Assembly: GCF_049532895.1 (NCBI RefSeq)
Contig: NZ_CP064031.1
Location: forward strand, 2,790,001 to 2,854,000
Length of the DNA stretch: 64,000 bases
From: Dyella_B acidisoli
Lineage (GTDB): Bacteria; Pseudomonadota; Gammaproteobacteria; Xanthomonadales; Rhodanobacteraceae
Direction: 5' to 3'
This document shows, piece by piece, positions 34,365 to 42,890 of this stretch (positions within the stretch are counted from its first letter, which is position 1; each line of letters begins with the position of its first letter). Under the pieces are notes generated by a model that did not search any database, was not told the origin of the DNA, and worked only from the letters and a program-made list of their open reading frames with translations. The translations under genes were made by a program, and so were the position numbers.

Positions 34365-35570
34365 ATGACCAAGCAAGTGCAAGACGCCTACATCGTCGCC
34401 GCCACCCGCACACCGGTCGGCAAGGCGCCGCGCGGCGTATTCCGCAACACCCGCCCCGACGACCTGCTCGCGCACGTGATCCGCGCTGTGATGGCGCAAG
34501 CGCCGGGCGTCGATCCGCATCGCATCGGCGACGTGATCGTCGGCTGTGCCATGCCGGAAGCCGAGCAAGGCATGAACGTGGCACGTATCGGCCTGCTGCT
34601 GGCCGGCCTGCCTGACACCGTACCGGGCGTCATCATCAATCGCTTCTGCTCGTCCGGCTTGCAGGCTGTCGCCCAGGCCGCCGACCGCATCCGCCTGGGC
34701 GAGGCGGATCTCATGATCGCCGCCGGCACCGAAAGCATGAGCATGGTGCCGATGATGGGCCACAAAGTGGCGATGAACCCTGGCATCTTCGACAACGAGC
34801 ACATCGGCATCGCCTACGGCATGGGCATTACCGCGGAGAACGTCGCCAAGCAGTGGAAAGTTTCGCGCGAAGCGCAGGACGCCTTCGCCGCGCAAAGCCA
34901 CGATCGCGCGCTGGCTGCGATCAAGACCGGCGAATTCAAGGACGAGATCACGCCGTTCCAACTCGATGACCACTACCCCGATCTCGCCACGCGCGGCATC
35001 AAGACCGACAGTCGCCTGATCGATACCGACGAAGGCCCACGCGCCGGCAGCACACCCGAAGTCCTGGGCAAGCTGAAGACGGTGTTCCGCAACGGCCAGT
35101 TCGGCGGCAGCGTGACGGCCGGCAATTCCTCGCAGACTTCCGACGGCGCAGCCGCCGTGCTGCTGGCCAGCGAACAGGCGATCAAGGAATACGGCCTCAC
35201 CCCGCTCGCCCGCTTCGTGGGCTATTCGGTGGCCGGCGTGCGTCCGGACATCATGGGCATCGGTCCGAAGGAAGCGATTCCGAAGGCGCTCAAGCAAACC
35301 GGCATCAAGCAGGATCAGCTCGACTGGATCGAACTTAACGAAGCGTTTGCTGCACAGGCGCTGGCGGTGATCGGCGATCTCGGCCTCGACCCGACCAAGG
35401 TGAACCCGCTCGGTGGCGCTATCGCCCTCGGTCACCCGCTCGGCGCCACCGGTGCCGTGCGTACCGCGACGCTGGTGCACGGCCTTCGCCGTCGCAAGCA
35501 GAAGTACGGAATGGTGACGATGTGCATCGGTACCGGCATGGGTGCGGCGGGTATTTTCGAAGCCGTCTGA
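34365..35570 (+). CDS. fadA: Acetyl-CoA C-acyltransferase (3-ketoacyl-CoA thiolase)
   Basis: 401 residues from ATG 34365 (GGAG 11 nt upstream). Thiolase landmarks: INRFCSSGLQ with nucleophile Cys95, GGAIALGHPLGATGA with catalytic His, and MVTMCIGTGMGAAG with the second Cys. It cleaves 3-ketoacyl-CoA to acetyl-CoA and a shortened acyl-CoA, completing the spiral begun by the upstream enzyme. An in-frame extension upstream is repeat sequence and not part of the protein. The assignment as thiolase is certain; chain-length range is not. Confidence 0.94.
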   Translation: MTKQVQDAYIVAATRTPVGKAPRGVFRNTRPDDLLAHVIRAVMAQAPGVDPHRIGDVIVGCAMPEAEQGMNVARIGLLLAGLPDTVPGVIINRFCSSGLQAVAQAADRIRLGEADLMIAAGTESMSMVPMMGHKVAMNPGIFDNEHIGIAYGMGITAENVAKQWKVSREAQDAFAAQSHDRALAAIKTGEFKDEITPFQLDDHYPDLATRGIKTDSRLIDTDEGPRAGSTPEVLGKLKTVFRNGQFGGSVTAGNSSQTSDGAAAVLLASEQAIKEYGLTPLARFVGYSVAGVRPDIMGIGPKEAIPKALKQTGIKQDQLDWIELNEAFAAQALAVIGDLGLDPTKVNPLGGAIALGHPLGATGAVRTATLVHGLRRRKQKYGMVTMCIGTGMGAAGIFEAV

Positions 35571-35896
35571 TCACTTGCCTGAAGCGGCCCCTCTCCCTCT
35601 GGGAGAGGGGTTGGGGTGAGGGTGCGATCAGCGCGTGATGAAAAAACTTGCGCGAGAACCCAGCACCGCGCTCCGCCCGAACCTCACCCGCCTCTCGGCA
35701 CCCTCTCCCGGAGGGAGAGGGGCTCACTAAGGAACATCTTGTTATAAGCGTGTGCACTCCACGCTTGTCCGAATCTCCCCGCCAGCGAATAATGCGACAG
35801 CTGCGGCGCACACCCCGATGCGCCCACATCTCGAGCGCTTCTCGCATATTCGCCCACGCGGCATCGGCAAGCTGCGCTCATTGCAGGTAACGATTT
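35571..35896. other. Intergenic stretch holding repeat A3
   Basis: The 326 nt between fadA and the MFS gene hold family-A element A3 in their first half. The second half has no gene that I can recognise and probably contains the promoter of the pump gene. Confidence 0.5.
35588..35730. repeat. Family A composite palindromic repeat, A3
   Basis: CCCTCTCCCTCTGGGAGAGG + GGTTGGGGTGAGGG on the left and CCTCACCCGCCTCTCGGCAC + CCTCTCCCGGAGGGAGAGG on the right. The core (GCGCGTGATGAAAAAACTTG...) is shared with A5 and, reversed, with A2. Confidence 0.85.
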
Positions 35897-37339
35897 GTGA
35901 GCGCGTTGAGTGAGGAAAAGCTGGACATACCGGCGGTTGTGCAGCCGGCGTATCCCGATTACCGCGTCATTTCCTTGATCGTCGGTTGCGCGATCTTCCT
36001 CGAGCAGGTCGACGGCACCGTGCTCGCCACCGCCTTGCCCACTATGGCACGCGACTTCGGTGTTTCCGCGCCGGCCATGAGCGTGGCCGTGACCAGTTAT
36101 CTACTCGCGCTGGCCATCCTGATCCCGGTGAGCGGCGCCATGGCCGACCGTTTCGGCGCAAAGCGCGTGTTCAACAGTTCCATCGTGGTCTTCATCATCG
36201 GCTCGATCCTGTGCTCGCTCACTCGCAGCCTGCCGATGATGGTAGCGGCGCGTCTGCTGCAAGGTACGGGTGGCGCGATGATGGCGCCGGTGGGTCGTCT
36301 GGTCATCCTGCGCACGGTGGAACGTAAACATCTGGTGTCATCCATGATGTGGACGCTGATACCTGCCGTGCTCGGCACCATGGCCGGACCGCCGCTGGGC
36401 GGCTTTATCGTCCAATTCCTCGACTGGCGCTGGATCTTCTACATCAACGTACCAATCGGCGTGCTGGGTTACTGGCTAGTGCGCCGCTACATTCCGGTGG
36501 TGCATTGTGGAGCACGGCCAGCACCATTCGACTGGCTGGGCTTCGCGCTTTGCAGCGTCGGACTTGGATGCCTGCTATTCGGATTGGAAATGTTCGGCGA
36601 GAACACCGACATGCGCAACGGAGTGCTGCTTGTAGCCGTCGGCGCCGCGGCGTGCCTGGCTTACGTGCTGCATGCCAAGCGTCGCGAGCATCCGGCTGTG
36701 GATCTCACTTTGCTGCGCATCGACTCCTTCCGGCTATCGGTGATCTCCGGTTCGCTGATGCGCATTACGCAAGGCGCACAACCGTTTCTGCTACCGCTGT
36801 TGTTGCAGATCGGACTTGGCTTCTCTGCACTGCGTAGTGGCCAATTGATCCTGGCGATTTCGCTGGGTGCGCTGATGGCCCGCGGCGTCACCACGCGCTT
36901 GCTGCGCTGGATCGGGTTTCGCCGCGTGATGGTCTACAACGGCGTTCTCGCGGGCCTGAGTTACGCCGTTTGCGCGTTTTTCCAGGCTGATTGGCCGTTC
37001 TGGTTGATGTTCGGCTTGCTCGTGTGCTGCGGCGTCATCATGTCGATCCAGTTCACCGCCTACAACACCATTGCTTACGAAGCCGTACCGACCGATCGCA
37101 TGAGTGCCGCCAACAGCTTCTACTCAACCTTGCAGCAGCTGATGCTGTCGGTGGGCGTGTGTTGCGGCGCGCTGATCCTCAAGCTCGCCATGGCCGCAAG
37201 CCACAACACCGAACCGAGCCGGCTGAATTTTTCCATAGCCTTTTTGGTCGTCACCTTGGTTTCGCTCAGCTCCACCTATTGGCATCGCGCCTTCGCTCAC
37301 GATGCAGGCCACGAAATGAGCGGACATCGGCAACGTTGA
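35897..37339 (+). CDS. MFS drug transporter, DHA2 (EmrB/QacA) type
   Basis: 480 residues, about 14 predicted membrane helices. EQVDGTVLATALPTMARDFG (helix 1, motif D1 type), SGAMADRFGAKRVF (motif A) and RLLQGTGGAMMAPVGRLVI plus PAVLGTMAGPPLGG (motif C) identify the DHA2 group. It would export hydrophobic compounds with proton influx. Starts at GTG 35897 with AGGT upstream. A pirin gene follows 88 nt later and then a quinone oxidoreductase, suggesting a shared response to quinones or other toxic aromatics. Substrate unknown. Confidence 0.87.
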   Translation: MSALSEEKLDIPAVVQPAYPDYRVISLIVGCAIFLEQVDGTVLATALPTMARDFGVSAPAMSVAVTSYLLALAILIPVSGAMADRFGAKRVFNSSIVVFIIGSILCSLTRSLPMMVAARLLQGTGGAMMAPVGRLVILRTVERKHLVSSMMWTLIPAVLGTMAGPPLGGFIVQFLDWRWIFYINVPIGVLGYWLVRRYIPVVHCGARPAPFDWLGFALCSVGLGCLLFGLEMFGENTDMRNGVLLVAVGAAACLAYVLHAKRREHPAVDLTLLRIDSFRLSVISGSLMRITQGAQPFLLPLLLQIGLGFSALRSGQLILAISLGALMARGVTTRLLRWIGFRRVMVYNGVLAGLSYAVCAFFQADWPFWLMFGLLVCCGVIMSIQFTAYNTIAYEAVPTDRMSAANSFYSTLQQLMLSVGVCCGALILKLAMAASHNTEPSRLNFSIAFLVVTLVSLSSTYWHRAFAHDAGHEMSGHRQR

Positions 37340-37427
37340 GTAAGCAACACACTGTTTCTCTGGCGGCTGTTCTCTGTGGCGAACGCTGGCCCTATCTTGC
37401 CGGCTTCCGAAACGAGTGAGGTATCCC

Positions 37428-38129
37428 ATGATCGAACGGCGCACATTCGACAGCCTTGGCGGAGCCGATCACGGCTGGCTCAAAGCCAAGCATCACTTCT
37501 CATTTGCCAGCTATGGCGACCCCAAGCGCATGGGCTGGGGTGCGCTGCGCGTATGGAACGATGACACCATCGCGCCGCAAACCGGTTTTCCCGCGCATCC
37601 GCACGCGGACATGGAAATCATCACCTACGTGCGTGAAGGCGCGATCACCCATCGCGACAACCTTGGCAACCAGGGGCGCACCGTGGCCGGCGACGTGCAA
37701 GTGATGAGCGCAGGGAGCGGCATCATGCACAGCGAGTACAACCTGGAACAGGACGCCACGCGCATCTTCCAGATCTGGATCATTCCTGACGAACGTGGCC
37801 GCGCACCATCCTGGGGTACGAAGCCCTTCCCCGCCGGCGATCGCTCCGGGCGCTTCGTAGCCCTGGCCAGCGGCATGGACGGCGATGCGGATGCCCTGCC
37901 CTTGCGTACCAACGCACGCGTGCTCGGCGCCACGCTCAAGGCTGGGGAGACGGCGCAGTACACGCTGGACAAACGGCGCTATGCCTATCTTGTGCCGGCC
38001 AAGGGCGTTGTGGAGGTGAACGGCGTTCGTCTCGATACGCGTGATGGTGCGGCGATTCGCGACGAGACTTCGCTCGAAGTGAAGGCACTGGAAGATGCCG
38101 AACTGGTGTTGGTAGATACCAGCCCGTAA
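37428..38129 (+). CDS. Pirin family protein (quercetin dioxygenase-like)
   Basis: 233 residues of the bicupin pirin family. HPHADMEIITYV with the HxH...E metal motif (~residues 52-63), HRDNLGNQGRTVAGDVQVMSAGSG and GIMHSEYN are characteristic. Bacterial members of this YhaK/YhhW-like group bind iron or other metals; some oxidise quercetin and some sense redox state. ATG 37428 has GAGG 7 nt upstream. It lies between the MFS pump and the quinone oxidoreductase genes, 21 nt before the latter, so a role in quinone or flavonoid defence is likely but inferred. Confidence 0.85.
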   Translation: MIERRTFDSLGGADHGWLKAKHHFSFASYGDPKRMGWGALRVWNDDTIAPQTGFPAHPHADMEIITYVREGAITHRDNLGNQGRTVAGDVQVMSAGSGIMHSEYNLEQDATRIFQIWIIPDERGRAPSWGTKPFPAGDRSGRFVALASGMDGDADALPLRTNARVLGATLKAGETAQYTLDKRRYAYLVPAKGVVEVNGVRLDTRDGAAIRDETSLEVKALEDAELVLVDTSP

Positions 38130-38150
38130 TCAACCCGAGGAGTTCTGCTG

Positions 38151-39158
38151 ATGACATCCATGCAAGCCATCGAAATCCCGCATTTTGGTGGTCCGGAAGT
38201 TTTGCAGCCCGTCGAGCGTCCGATACCTCAACCCGGCACCGGCGAGGTGTTGATCAAGGTCGTCGCATCGGGCGTGAACCGGCCGGATGTCTTTCAGCGT
38301 CAGGGGCACTATGCCCCACCGCCCGGCGCTTCCGACCTGCCTGGGTTGGAAGTGGCCGGCGAGTTGGTGGAGGGCGATTTCAGCGGCAGGAATCCTTTCG
38401 GGCTTAAACCGGGCGATGCCGTGTGCGCGCTGCTCGCGGGCGGCGGCTATGCGCAATATGTCGTAGCGCCGCTGGGCCAATGCCTTCCCGTGCCCGCAGG
38501 TTTGAGCGTGCTGGAAGCCGGTTCATTGCCGGAAAATTATTTCACCGTATGGAGCAACGTGTTCGATCGCGGTCGCCTGGGCCTACGCGAAGACGGCAAC
38601 AAGGAAAGCCTGCTGGTACAGGGCGGCTCCAGCGGCATCGGTGTCACGGCCATCCAGCTTGCGCACGCTCTGGGTCATCCCGTGTTCGCCACCGCAGGCA
38701 ACGATGAAAAATGCCGCGCTTGCGAAATGCTTGGCGCACGCGCCATCAACTACCGTACTGAAGATTTTGTGGAACGCGTGAAAGCCTGGACAGATGGCCG
38801 CGGCGTTGATGTGATCCTCGACATGGTCGGCGGCGACTACCTGCCACGCGAAATAGATGCACTCGCCGACGATGGCAGGCTGGTATTCATCGCTACACTC
38901 GGCGGCATGAAAGCCGAGCTGGATATCCGCAAGCTGATGCACCGGCGCCTGAGCATCACCGGCTCCACCTTGCGACCACGCCCCGTAGCTTTCAAAGCGG
39001 CGATTGCTGAGAAGCTTCACGAACGTGTGTGGCCATTGTTCGCGGACAAGCGTCTTCGCCCGATCATCCACGAAGTCTTTCCTGCGCACGAAGCAGCACA
39101 AGCCCATGCGTTGATGGAAAGCAGCACGCATATTGGGAAGATTCTGCTGCGCTGGTAA
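38151..39158 (+). CDS. NAD(P)H quinone oxidoreductase, PIG3-like medium-chain reductase
   Basis: 335 residues of the zinc-free medium-chain dehydrogenase group. FGGPEVLQPVERPIPQPGTGEVLIKVVASGVNRPDV opens the catalytic domain (quoted in parts in the family), PENYFTVWSNVF and LLVQGGSSGIGVTAIQLA mark the NADP-binding domain, and INYRTEDFVERV follows. It would reduce quinones with NADPH, by one- or two-electron transfer. GAGG precedes the start by ~9 nt. It closes the MFS-pirin-reductase cluster and is followed by repeat A4. Confidence 0.88.
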   Translation: MTSMQAIEIPHFGGPEVLQPVERPIPQPGTGEVLIKVVASGVNRPDVFQRQGHYAPPPGASDLPGLEVAGELVEGDFSGRNPFGLKPGDAVCALLAGGGYAQYVVAPLGQCLPVPAGLSVLEAGSLPENYFTVWSNVFDRGRLGLREDGNKESLLVQGGSSGIGVTAIQLAHALGHPVFATAGNDEKCRACEMLGARAINYRTEDFVERVKAWTDGRGVDVILDMVGGDYLPREIDALADDGRLVFIATLGGMKAELDIRKLMHRRLSITGSTLRPRPVAFKAAIAEKLHERVWPLFADKRLRPIIHEVFPAHEAAQAHALMESSTHIGKILLRW

Positions 39159-39165
39159 CTCATGT

Positions 39166-39299
39166 CCCCTCTCCCCTCCGGGGAGAGGGCTAGGGTGAGG
39201 GGGCACTCTTGCGATACGTGCCAATCAGAGCGCGGCTCTTATGAAGTTTGAGGCAAGCCTTGGCCCCTCACCCCAACCCTCTCCCCGGAGGGGAGAGGG
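39166..39299. repeat. Family A composite palindromic repeat, A4
   Basis: CCCCTCTCCCCTCCGGGGAG + AGGGTGAGGGG on the left, CCCCTCACCCCAACCC + TCTCCCCGGAGGGGAGAGGG on the right. The core resembles A1 in reverse orientation and differs from A2, A3 and A5. It lies between convergent genes. Confidence 0.85.
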
Positions 39300-39324
39300 A
39301 GTCGTCACAATGCTCTAGGTTTTC

Positions 39325-40296
39325 CTAGGCCTTTGAAAACGGAAACGCCAGCACGTCGGCGATCTTGTCCGTACCCGCCATGCACATCAGCAAACGCTCG
39401 ATGCCCATCGCCACGCCTGCGCAATCAGGCATGCGCCCCAACACTGCCAGCAGTTGTTCGTCGATCGGCATTTCGCGCAAGCCACGCTCACGACGGCGCG
39501 CATTGTCCCGCTCGAATCGCGAGCGTTGCTCCACCGCATCGTTGAGTTCGTGATAACCGTTGGCCAGTTCGTACGGCCCAAGGTACAGCTCAAAACGCTC
39601 GGCTAGCGGCGGTTCACCGGGGCGAATGCGAGCCAGTGCGCTCTGACTCGCAGGATAATCGTGGATCACCGTGATGCGATCACGCGGAAACGCCGGCTGC
39701 AGCTTGTGCGTAATCAACAGATCAAGCCAATCGTCGCGGGTCAGACCGGAAGGCTCGATGCCATATTGCGCCAACGGCTTGCGCAACTCCTCGATATCGG
39801 CATGCAACGGGTCCAGGCCCAGCTCATCAAGAAACAGCTGCCTGTAGCCTTCGATCACCACCTCGACGCGCCGCCCTACCATCGCCAGCGCAGCTTCGAC
39901 CAATGCAATCGCCTCCTCCATCAGCTGTCGATGATTCCAGCCGACGCGGTACCACTCCAGCATGGTGAATTCGGGGTTGTGCCGCTCCCCTGCTTCGCCA
40001 TTACGGAATACGCGTCCCAGTTCGTAGCAATCGCCCACGCCATCCGCAAGCAAGCGCTTCAAAGGATATTCCGGTGACGTGCGCAGCCACCGTTCACGCG
40101 AACCCGCATCGACGTGACCATGAAAAGGCGCGTTGAAGCTTTCGATGTTGGGATCAGTGTTGCCTGCCGCGGAAAGGATGGGCGTTTCCACTTCCAGTAC
40201 GCCGCGATCGGCGAAGAAGTTGCGGATCAGTGCATAGAGCTTCGCGCGACCTTGCAGACGCAGACGGAAAGGGGTGATGTTATTGGTGGCGTCCAT
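39325..40296 (-). CDS. epmA: Elongation factor P-(R)-beta-lysine ligase
   Basis: 323 residues, a stand-alone class II lysyl-tRNA-synthetase-like catalytic domain with no anticodon-binding domain. Class II motifs: FFADRGVLEVETPILSAAGNTDP (motif 1), FRNGEAGERHNPEFTMLEWYR (motif 2) and GVAMGIERLLMCMAG (motif 3). It attaches beta-lysine to a conserved Lys of elongation factor P to ease translation of poly-proline stretches. Neither efp nor epmB is in this window. It is convergent with the quinone reductase gene and 23 nt downstream of ligA. Confidence 0.92.
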   Translation of the reverse strand: MDATNNITPFRLRLQGRAKLYALIRNFFADRGVLEVETPILSAAGNTDPNIESFNAPFHGHVDAGSRERWLRTSPEYPLKRLLADGVGDCYELGRVFRNGEAGERHNPEFTMLEWYRVGWNHRQLMEEAIALVEAALAMVGRRVEVVIEGYRQLFLDELGLDPLHADIEELRKPLAQYGIEPSGLTRDDWLDLLITHKLQPAFPRDRITVIHDYPASQSALARIRPGEPPLAERFELYLGPYELANGYHELNDAVEQRSRFERDNARRRERGLREMPIDEQLLAVLGRMPDCAGVAMGIERLLMCMAGTDKIADVLAFPFSKA

Positions 40297-40319
40297 AGCG
40301 ACGTTGCCTTATTTATTGC

Positions 40320-42707
40320 TCATTGCCCATGCTTCTTGAACAGCGCCAACAAGCGCTCTTCATCCCACACTTCTACGCCAAGCTCCTGCGCCTTATCCAG
40401 CTTGGAACCCGCTGCCTCGCCCGCCACAACAAAATTGGTTTTCTTCGACACACTGCCGGCCACCTTGGCACCCAGCGCTTCAAGCTTCTCCTTCGCCTCA
40501 TCGCGCCCCAAGCTGGACAATGTGCCCGTGAGCACCGCCGTCTGGCCGGTCAATGGCAGGCTTTCCACTTTGGCGTGTTTCGGAATGGCCTCGAGCAAGC
40601 GATGCATGGCGGTTTCCGCTTCCTGCAAGGCGGTCAGCTGATGACGATCAGAGAGATAGCCATCGAGGCTGGCCGCGGCGTTCTGCGACAAGCCCGCAGT
40701 GATCCAATGCGTGATACCACCGCCATGCAATTTGGCAACGGTCGGAAAATGCGACGCCAGCAGTTCGGCGTTGCGATGGCCGATGCCGTTGATGCCGGCA
40801 TCCTCCAGCAACACGGCCAAGTTGAGTTTCTGTTGCAGGCGTGGTGACGGATCAGTTTCGTCGCTTAGCGTCACGCCTGCTTTCAGCAAGGCGTCGACCA
40901 CGTCGCGATTGCCCTTCTGCTTGAAGAAGGCCTCAATGGAACCGGCTACTTCTGCGCCAATATCAGGCAGCTCGCGCAAGATGGGTGCAGGCATGCTGCG
41001 CACCCATTCGAGGCGACCAAGCCATGTTGCTAATGTCTTCGCTGTGCTTTCGCCAATATGGACAATGCCGAGCGCGTAGAGAAAGCGCGCCAGCGTGGTC
41101 TTTTTACTGGCCTCGATGCCTTCGATCAGATTCTCCGCCCATTTCGTGGCGATCTTGCCGGACTTCACCGTTTCGGGCGTGGTGCCGTCGCGTTCGTCGG
41201 CGCGTCGCTTCATCTCTAGAAAATCATCGAGCGAGAGTTTGTAGAGATCAGCTGGCGTGTGCACATAGCCGAAATCCACCAATGCATCGACGAAACGTTC
41301 ACCGATGCCTTCGATATCCATAGCGCGACGCGATGCGAAATGGATCAGTGCCTCCTTGCGTTGTGCTGCACATACCAATCCACCCGAGCAACGCCATGCG
41401 GCTTCGCCCTCTTCCCGCACCAGTGCCGAACCACACACTGGGCAGTGCGTGGGCATATGCCAGGGATGCGTCTTCGGCGGACGGCGATCCGGCACCACGC
41501 GCAGCACTTCGGGAATGACATCGCCCGCACGGCGCACGATGACCGTGTCGCCAACCCGCACGTCGAGCCGCGCCACTTGATCAGCGTTGTGTAGCGTGGC
41601 GTTGGTAACGGTGACGCCTGCGACCTGTACCGGCGTAAGACGCGCCACCGGTGTGGCGGCACCGGTGCGGCCGATCTGGATCTCGATCGCTTCGACCGTG
41701 GTGCTCTGCTCTTGCGCGGGAAATTTGTGCGCAATCGCCCAGCGCGGCGCGCGCGCGACGAAACCCATTTCGCGTTGGCCAACGGAGTCGTCCAGCTTGT
41801 ACACCACGCCATCGATGTCGTAAGGCAGCTTGTCGCGCTTGGCGCCGATGCGCTTGTAATACGCGATCAGACCGTCGAAACCCTTGGCGGTGTCTACTTC
41901 CGGTGAAACGGGAAAACCCCACTCACGCAGTTTCTCCAAGGTCTTCGAATGCGCGGACGGCAGTTCCGCGCCTTCGACCAGGCCCACGCCGTAGGCAAAG
42001 AAACTGAGCTTGCGTTTGGCTGTAATCGCTGGATCGAGCTGTCGCAGCGAACCGGCTGCACCATTGCGCGGATTGGCCAACGGCTTTTCGCCATGCTCGC
42101 GCGCGTAAACGTTGAAGGCCTCGAAATCCTTGTGCAGCATGATCACTTCACCGCGCACTTCCAGCACGCTCGGCCAGTTTTCACCGCGCAGGCGCAATGG
42201 AATGGCGCGTACTGTGCGCAAGTTGGCGGTGACGTCTTCACCGGCGGCACCGTCGCCGCGCGTGGCGCCTTGTACGAATACGCCATCTTCGTAGCGCAGG
42301 CTGATCGCCAGGCCGTCCAGCTTCGGCTCCACCGAGAACACGGGGTTGCTGCGCCCCAGCGTCTGCTCGATGCGCCGCTCGAACTCCGATACTTCGCGAT
42401 AACGTTCGCGATCATCGCTGCCTTCCTGCTCGAAAGCGTTGTTCAGCGACAGCATCGGCAAGGCATGCCGCACTTCTGCAAAACCGCCGGTTGCCCGTGC
42501 TCCCACGCGGCGCGTTGGCGAATCGGGCGTGGCGAGCTGCGGATGCTCGGTTTCCAGCGATTCCAACTCGCGCATCAGGCGGTCGTACTCGGCATCCGGA
42601 ATTTCCGGATCGTCGAGCACAAAGTAGCGGTAGTTGGCGTGTTCGATCCGCGTGCGTAGGTCTTGTACGCGTTCGGTAAGCGACGGGGATACAGACGGTT
42701 TGCTCAT
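40320..42707 (-). CDS. ligA: NAD+-dependent DNA ligase
   Basis: 795 residues, longer than E. coli LigA (671), as in xanthomonads. The adenylation site is Lys129 in SVEPKLDGLA. AEYDRLMREL is the NAD-binding Ia domain, followed by the OB fold (VQVAGVTVTNATLHN), the four-Cys zinc finger (CPVCGSALVREEGEAAWRCS + CAAQ), helix-hairpin-helix repeats and a C-terminal BRCT domain (LTGQTAVLTGTLSSLGRDEA). It seals nicks in replication and repair. The extra length lies mainly within the HhH/BRCT part and loops. It is followed by epmA on the same strand. Confidence 0.96.
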   Translation of the reverse strand: MSKPSVSPSLTERVQDLRTRIEHANYRYFVLDDPEIPDAEYDRLMRELESLETEHPQLATPDSPTRRVGARATGGFAEVRHALPMLSLNNAFEQEGSDDRERYREVSEFERRIEQTLGRSNPVFSVEPKLDGLAISLRYEDGVFVQGATRGDGAAGEDVTANLRTVRAIPLRLRGENWPSVLEVRGEVIMLHKDFEAFNVYAREHGEKPLANPRNGAAGSLRQLDPAITAKRKLSFFAYGVGLVEGAELPSAHSKTLEKLREWGFPVSPEVDTAKGFDGLIAYYKRIGAKRDKLPYDIDGVVYKLDDSVGQREMGFVARAPRWAIAHKFPAQEQSTTVEAIEIQIGRTGAATPVARLTPVQVAGVTVTNATLHNADQVARLDVRVGDTVIVRRAGDVIPEVLRVVPDRRPPKTHPWHMPTHCPVCGSALVREEGEAAWRCSGGLVCAAQRKEALIHFASRRAMDIEGIGERFVDALVDFGYVHTPADLYKLSLDDFLEMKRRADERDGTTPETVKSGKIATKWAENLIEGIEASKKTTLARFLYALGIVHIGESTAKTLATWLGRLEWVRSMPAPILRELPDIGAEVAGSIEAFFKQKGNRDVVDALLKAGVTLSDETDPSPRLQQKLNLAVLLEDAGINGIGHRNAELLASHFPTVAKLHGGGITHWITAGLSQNAAASLDGYLSDRHQLTALQEAETAMHRLLEAIPKHAKVESLPLTGQTAVLTGTLSSLGRDEAKEKLEALGAKVAGSVSKKTNFVVAGEAAGSKLDKAQELGVEVWDEERLLALFKKHGQ

Positions 42708-42752
42708 GCGCGAAGTGTAACGATTTGCTGTGTCATTCCTTCTTCCTCCACG

Positions 42753-42826
42753 GTAGGTTGGGGTGCCAACCCCGACATCGCCATCCTGATCAACACCGCT
42801 ACGTTGGGGTTTGCACCCCGACCTAC
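42753..42826. repeat. Family C inverted pair, C5
   Basis: GTAGGTTGGGGTGCCAACCCC and GGGGTTTGCACCCCGACCTA(C) are inverted across ~35 nt; each arm is a hairpin. It sits between the divergent ligA and MFS genes, in their shared upstream region. Confidence 0.75.
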
Positions 42827-42890
42827 AAATTTCTAAGGGAGTCGGTGATTCTTAAGCCAGATAACTGCCACAGCAGGTATCATACCGTCC

